35,589 nucleotides of DNA from JAKOQB01 sp036824465 (lineage in GTDB: Bacteria > Pseudomonadota > Gammaproteobacteria > Burkholderiales > Burkholderiaceae_F). The first letter of the stretch is position 1. Every line of letters begins with the position of its first letter. Where the stretch lies: assembly GCA_036824465.1 (NCBI GenBank), contig DAITAC010000040.1:1-35589 (forward strand), read 5' to 3'. Below the pieces are notes generated by a model. The model saw only the letters and a program-made list of their open reading frames with translations, had not been told where the DNA came from and did no database searches. The position numbers were made by a program, and so were the translations under genes. Shown here piece after piece: positions 32,245-35,589 of this stretch.

Positions 32245-33473
32245 GTGAAAGAAACGAAAGGGCGCATCTTGAACATCGACCGCGGAGTCATCGCGGCTTT
32301 GGGCGCAGCGGTGCTGTTNNNNNNNNNNNNNNNNNNNNNNNNNNNNNNNNNNNNNNNNNNNNNNNNNNNNNNNNNNNNNNNNNNNNNNNNNNNNNNNNNN
32401 NNNNNNNNNNNNNNNNNNGCATCTTGAACATCGACCGCGGAGTCATCGCGGCTTTGGGCGCAGCGGTGCTGTTCGGACTCAGCACGCCGCTGGCGAAGAT
32501 GCTCGTCGGCAGCATGTCCGCGTTGCTGCTCGCCGGCCTGCTGTACGTGGGCTCGGGGTTTGGCCTGGCGGTGTTGCTGCTCATCCGGGCGGCGACGGGC
32601 CGCCACAGAGCGATTACCTGGCCGCGCGGCACCGACCTGTGGTGGTTGCTGGGCGCCATCGCCGCCGGCGGCGCCATCGGTCCGTACCTGCTGATGCTTG
32701 GCCTGCAATCCACCGACGCCGCATCGGCGTCGCTGATCCTCAACCTCGAAGGCGTGTTCACCGCCGCGCTCGCATGGTTCGTGTTCAGGGAAAACTTCGA
32801 CCGCCGAATCGCCCTCGGGATGGCGCTCATCATCGCCGGCGGCGTGGTGCTGTCCATCGGACCCGCACTCCGGTCAGAGAGCTTCTTCGGACCACTGGCC
32901 ATTGCCGGCGCCTGTTTCGCCTGGGCGATCGACAACAACCTGACGCGCAAAGTCTCGCTGCACGACGCGATGTTCCTCGCCTGCGCCAAGGGGCTCGCCG
33001 CAGGCACCACGAGTGTTGCTCTCGCGCTCGCGTACGGCGCATCGATGCCGGAGGCATCGACCGCGTTGCAGGCCGGCCTGCTCGGGTTCATCAGTTACGG
33101 GCTGAGCCTGACGCTGTTCATCGTCGCGCTACGCCGCCTCGGCACGGCGCGCACCGGCGCCTACTTCTCGCTCGCTCCATTTATCGGCGCCGCGCTCGCC
33201 GTGGCGCTCGGCGCGCCTCTGACGGTCACGCTAACGATCGCCGGGCTGCTGATGGGCGCCGGCGTGTGGCTGCATCTGACGGAGCACCACGAGCACCTGC
33301 ATCGCCATATCGGCGTCGAGCACGATCACCCGCACACGCATGACGAGCATCATCGGCATCCGCATGGGCCGGAGTGGGACGGCAAGGAACCACACTCGCA
33401 TCCGCATGTGCACGAGCCGCTCGAACACGCGCACGCGCACTATCCGGATGTTGATCACCGGCACGAGCATTGA
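32245..33473 (+). CDS. DMT-family (EamA) transporter with His-rich tail, split by a false gap
   Basis: After collapsing the duplicated 55 bp and the 100 N, the protein is continuous, about 357 residues. It has ten predicted membrane helices in two EamA repeats (for example FGLSTPLAKMLVGSMSALLL near the start and LFIVALRRLGTARTGAYFSL in the second repeat), the drug/metabolite exporter fold. The last 64 or so residues contain 23 His, mostly alternating with Glu, Asp or Pro, a cytoplasmic tail able to bind Zn, Ni or Co. Substrate unknown; a metal-dependent role is suggested by the tail. Start is GTG 32245 or the in-frame TTG 32269, which has AAAGGG upstream and would begin at NIDRGVIAALG; I lean to neither strongly. 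Confidence 0.82.
32264..32473. repeat. Assembly gap: 100 N between two identical 55-bp ends
   Basis: Bases 32264-32318 and 32419-32473 are identical over 55 bp, and 32319-32418 is exactly 100 N. A 55-base overlap is what a k=55 de Bruijn graph leaves between neighbouring contigs. The repeat plus gap adds 155 bases (not a multiple of three); removing them puts the two halves of the transporter in one frame. Treated as a scaffolding artefact, not a biological repeat. Confidence 0.85.
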
Positions 33474-33590
33474 GCGCCGGGCGTCTCGGCCGAGCCTGCG
33501 ATACGGACGTGAGCGCCAGACATTGCGTCAGACCGCTCGACTCTCCGCCTGGGTCATACTCCCGCACCCGCCAATCAATGGAGATGCTCG

Positions 33591-33962
33591 ATGCTTCAGC
33601 TCAAGCCACTTGATCCGACTACGCCAATCTTTCAACAGCTCGGCACCGAGGTTTCTCCCGTAGTCCTGGTCAACGTCTTCCATGTCGCGGAAGCAGACAT
33701 CCCCGCCCTGCTCAAGGCCTGGGAGACCGATGCAAATTGGATGAAGCGACAACCCGGGTATATCTCCACTCAACTGCATCAGGGCATCGGTGGCAGCACG
33801 GCGTTCATGAACTACGCAGTATGGGAATCAGTCGCCCATTTTCGAGCGGCCTTCAATCATCCAGAGTTCAAGGCGGCCCTTGCGCACTACCCGTCTTCGG
33901 CGGTGGCGTCGCCTCATCTTTTCACGCGCCTTACCGTCCCGAACCTGTGCGTTGGCCCGTAG
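33591..33962 (+). CDS. Antibiotic biosynthesis monooxygenase-domain (ABM) protein
   Basis: 123 residues with a dimeric ferredoxin-like alpha/beta fold of the ABM family: strand VVLVNVFHVA (24-33), helix IPALLKAWETDANWMKRQPG, strand YISTQLHQGI, strand AFMNYAVWES and helix VAHFRAAFNHPEFKAALAHY. The W-E-S and N-H-P-E-F features are typical. ABM proteins range from quinone-forming monooxygenases (YgiN) to haem-degrading enzymes; no residue lets me choose. Cytoplasmic, no cofactor motif. GGAGA lies seven bases upstream of the ATG. An attC-like element follows the stop by only eight bases, so this may be an integron cassette gene. Confidence 0.85.
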   Translation: MLQLKPLDPTTPIFQQLGTEVSPVVLVNVFHVAEADIPALLKAWETDANWMKRQPGYISTQLHQGIGGSTAFMNYAVWESVAHFRAAFNHPEFKAALAHYPSSAVASPHLFTRLTVPNLCVGP

Positions 33963-33969
33963 GAAGGCG

Positions 33970-34041
33970 GTCCAACCCTTCGGTCGAGCCGACCGCTTCC
34001 GGCCTGTGGCCTCCAGCCGCGGCTCGCCTCAAACGTCAGGC
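33970..34041 (+). mobile_element. attC-like site (integron cassette recombination element)
   Basis: 72 bases starting with a core-like GTCCAAC (consensus RYYYAAC) and ending with GTCAGGC (consensus GTTRRRY with one change). CGAGCCG and CGGCTCG pair as internal arms, and the 3' side CCTCAAACGTCAGGC closely resembles the L'/R' end of chromosomal-integron attC sites as I know them. It lies directly after the stop of the ABM gene, in the orientation expected for its cassette. No integrase gene is in the window. Confidence 0.5.
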
Positions 34042-34066
34042 TGCTCAACCCGCTACTGAGGCCGTC

Positions 34067-34444
34067 ATGGCGAACTCCAAGCAGATCGCAGGCCTGGTCG
34101 GTCCGACTCTCGTGGCCATGCTCGTTGCGGAATTCCCGCTCGTCCAGCCGCACCTGTACGACAGCCAGATCCCGCCTGTGGTCTACCTTTCAGGCGTACT
34201 CATGTTTGTCGCCGGCCTTGCAGTTGTCCGCGTCCACAACATCTGGGCACGCAACTGGACCGTCCTGGTCACGCTGACAGGCTGGTTCTTCCTGGTGCTA
34301 GGCCTGATCCGCATGTTCGCCGCCAGCCAGTACCGTCAGGCCGCCGCGGGCGCCAGTTCAACGGTGTTCATGGCGTTTGAGGGCGTACTGTTGGTCATCG
34401 CCTTCATCATCACGTATCAAGGGTACCGTCGCCCGCCCCGATAG
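34067..34444 (+). CDS. Four-helix membrane protein, function unknown
   Basis: 125 residues from ATG 34067, preceded by TGAGG at five bases. Longer upstream readings would pass through the attC-like element and are rejected. Helices at about 7-24, 36-55, 63-84 and 99-117; short loops, Arg-rich C-terminus (YQGYRRPPR) probably in the cytoplasm. I do not recognise a named family, although small four-helix proteins of this type are frequent among integron cassettes and beside transporters. It lies between two attC-like elements. Confidence 0.7.
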   Translation: MANSKQIAGLVGPTLVAMLVAEFPLVQPHLYDSQIPPVVYLSGVLMFVAGLAVVRVHNIWARNWTVLVTLTGWFFLVLGLIRMFAASQYRQAAAGASSTVFMAFEGVLLVIAFIITYQGYRRPPR

Positions 34445-34467
34445 CATCCGTGCCTCGCTGGCGTGCC

Positions 34468-34519
34468 GCCCAATCCGTCGCTCAACCGGCCACGCACCGG
34501 TTGGCTGCAACGTTTGAGG
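34468..34519 (+). mobile_element. Weak attC-like repeat
   Basis: GCCCAAT (one base off RYYYAAC), then CCGTCGCTCAACCGG, with a perfect 7-bp hairpin CAACCGG/CCGGTTG (34483-34489, 34497-34503), and an end at CAACGTTTGAGG. The left part resembles the first half of the better site at 33970. The right core is not clear, so it may be a decayed attC or an unrelated dispersed repeat. It lies 24 bases after the membrane-protein stop. The rest of 34445-34737 shows no gene. Confidence 0.3.
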
Positions 34520-34737
34520 TTGTATAGAAAGTCCCCAGCACGCCTCGCTCTGAAAAGCGGGCCCTATGAGCGCACGAGCGATGCATTTCGAGCAATTGTC
34601 GAAACGAGTTGCGTTCGTCGCGCAAGGACGTTCGTGGCGTGGAAGCAAATCGGCCGCTGATCGCAGCGCCTACGATTGGGCCGCTTTCGGACTTCTTCCA
34701 CAGCCTCGTTAACGCTGCAATAGCGGAGACTGCACGC

Positions 34738-35169
34738 ATGTTGATCCAGGGTCAGTGTCACTGCGGGAATATCTCGTTCTCCCTCGCTTGGGAGCCTGAT
34801 CCTGTCGAAATCCCGGCTCGCGCATGCACCTGCTCGTTCTGTACCAAGCACGGTGCTGTGTGGACCTCCAGTCCGGGCGCCGCTCTGGACGTCATCGTCA
34901 AGGAGCCCTCCCTGGTATCCAAATACGTTTTCGGCACACGAACCGCGGAGTTCCACACCTGCGCTCGATGCGGCGCAGTTCCTGTCGCCACCAGTCAAAT
35001 CGATGGACGTCATTACGCGGTAGTCGGCGTCAACGCGTTCGAAGGTTTCGATCAATCGCTCCTTCGTCGTGCGTCCGCGAGCTTCGATGGTGAAGGGACC
35101 GAGACCCGCCTCGCACGACGAAAGCGCAACTGGATTGCCAACGTCAGGTTCATAGACGGCGGCACCTGA
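34738..35169 (+). CDS. GFA family protein (Zn-binding, formaldehyde-activating enzyme-like)
   Basis: 143 residues from ATG 34738, with GGAG nine bases upstream; upstream in-frame codons do not fit the family. All seven Cys of the GFA fold are present: Cys7-x-Cys9 (GQCHCGNISF), Cys30-x-Cys32-x2-Cys35 (ACTCSFCTKHGA) and Cys75-x2-Cys78 (HTCARCGAVP), which hold two Zn ions. The family is named after glutathione-dependent formaldehyde-activating enzyme, but most members have no proven reaction, and this one is not near a formaldehyde dehydrogenase. Cytoplasmic. GFA genes are common integron-cassette cargo, in line with the attC-like elements upstream. Confidence 0.9.
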   Translation: MLIQGQCHCGNISFSLAWEPDPVEIPARACTCSFCTKHGAVWTSSPGAALDVIVKEPSLVSKYVFGTRTAEFHTCARCGAVPVATSQIDGRHYAVVGVNAFEGFDQSLLRRASASFDGEGTETRLARRKRNWIANVRFIDGGT

Positions 35170-35235
35170 CTCCTCGGTGCGGCTGCCGCGCATGAAGCCG
35201 CGCGCGACCGACCGGGCACGTCAGCCTCGATTTTC

Positions 35236-35589
35236 GTGAAAGCCACAAATCACTTCCGGCTGTTTGTCCAGGGCCTCGCCATCTGGTTCGCGTTCTGGCT
35301 CGGCGGTCTGCCGGGCTACTACCAGCAGTATTCGCAGCTCAGTATGGCCATCGGCTGCATCCTGCTTTCCGTCGCCATCTCGCTGGCCGCTGTCTTCGTG
35401 CTGTTGCGAGGCCGGGCGGAAACGAGGCTTCAACGCGCGTTCTGGATCTCCGTGTACTTCACCGTTCCGTTCGCGATTCTCGACGCGCTGTACTGCGGCG
35501 TCTACCTCGGTCACGGCGCCTCCTTCCTGCGGACGTACTGGTACCTCACGATCTTCTATCTGACGCCGTGGCTGACGTTCATCCCGACG
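35236..35589 (+). CDS. Membrane protein, 3' end cut off by the window edge
   Basis: An open frame from GTG 35236 to the last base, 118 codons without stop. It begins KATNHFRLFVQGLAIWFAFW and shows helices at about 10-23, 37-60, 74-92 and from 105 on, with QQYSQLSMAIGCILLSVAIS and YFTVPFAILDALYCGVYLG among them. No family recognised; the number of helices and total length are unknown because the gene runs off the window. The start is uncertain as the ribosome binding site is poor. Confidence 0.6.
   Translation, partial: MKATNHFRLFVQGLAIWFAFWLGGLPGYYQQYSQLSMAIGCILLSVAISLAAVFVLLRGRAETRLQRAFWISVYFTVPFAILDALYCGVYLGHGASFLRTYWYLTIFYLTPWLTFIPT

Noticed and set aside
31533..32708. Minus-strand open frame running across the N gap
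   Set aside because: It passes through 100 N and opposes yajD and the DMT transporter; the apparent length is an artefact of the gap.
1..35589. CRISPR arrays, rRNA and tRNA genes
   Set aside because: I saw no regularly spaced repeats, no rRNA-like stretches and no cloverleaf-like sequences ending in a T-arm consensus; a covariance-model search could still find a tRNA I missed.

Overview
The window is GC-rich bacterial DNA with tightly packed, often overlapping genes. Gene content points to a betaproteobacterium, most likely Burkholderiales: phasin and PHB-depolymerase-like esterases, a MipA/OmpV outer-membrane protein, an NdvB-type cyclic glucan synthase, YajD, an acyl-CoA ligase paired with a GrdB-like protein, and many small stress/envelope proteins (PRC-barrel, BON remnant, CsbD, lmo0937-type). 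The lineage is inferred from gene content only.

Layout. 1-189: 3'-truncated small lipoprotein gene. 486-6231 (minus): a chain of two tiny ORFs, HlyD-type adaptor, FtsX-type permease, ABC ATPase, AI-2E transporter and a flavin NAD(P)H dehydrogenase-like protein, mostly with overlapping stops and starts. 6455-7912 (plus): PRC-barrel protein and CDF metal transporter, then an IS3 fragment. 8314-9435 (plus): lipase-like hydrolase. 9487-19271 (minus): PHB-depolymerase-like esterase overlapping a 2942-residue NdvB-like enzyme. 19361-22798: tiny lipoprotein, broken BON domain, diguanylate cyclase and two divergent Crp/Fnr regulators. 22851-27927 (minus): membrane protein, Met-rich secreted protein, second esterase, phasin, MipA/OmpV, CsbD-like and lmo0937-type proteins. 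28377-33473 (plus): Cys-paired secreted protein, acyl-CoA ligase, GrdB-like protein, YajD nuclease, and a DMT transporter interrupted by a false assembly gap. 33591-35589 (plus): monooxygenase-domain protein, two small membrane proteins (the last cut by the window edge) and a GFA protein, with one good and one weak integron attC-like element.

The most interesting signal is a 16-bp dyad, TGTTCG-N4-CGCACA. It occurs four times exactly (6327, 6354, 20629, 28115), twice with one mismatch (21967, 28307) and in weaker forms (19479, 21889, 24190). All copies are intergenic. Eight of the nine face a start codon of a small stress, envelope or signalling gene and have a -10-like hexamer 34-38 bp from the start of the dyad. 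Both divergent intergenic regions carry two copies, one per direction. This fits an uncharacterised regulon with an activator bound near -40. The Crp/Fnr protein at 22079-22798, which has a copy in its own promoter, is the leading candidate regulator.

The 100-N run at 32319-32418 is flanked by the same 55 bp on both sides. It is best read as two contigs that overlap and were not merged; collapsing it restores the transporter frame.
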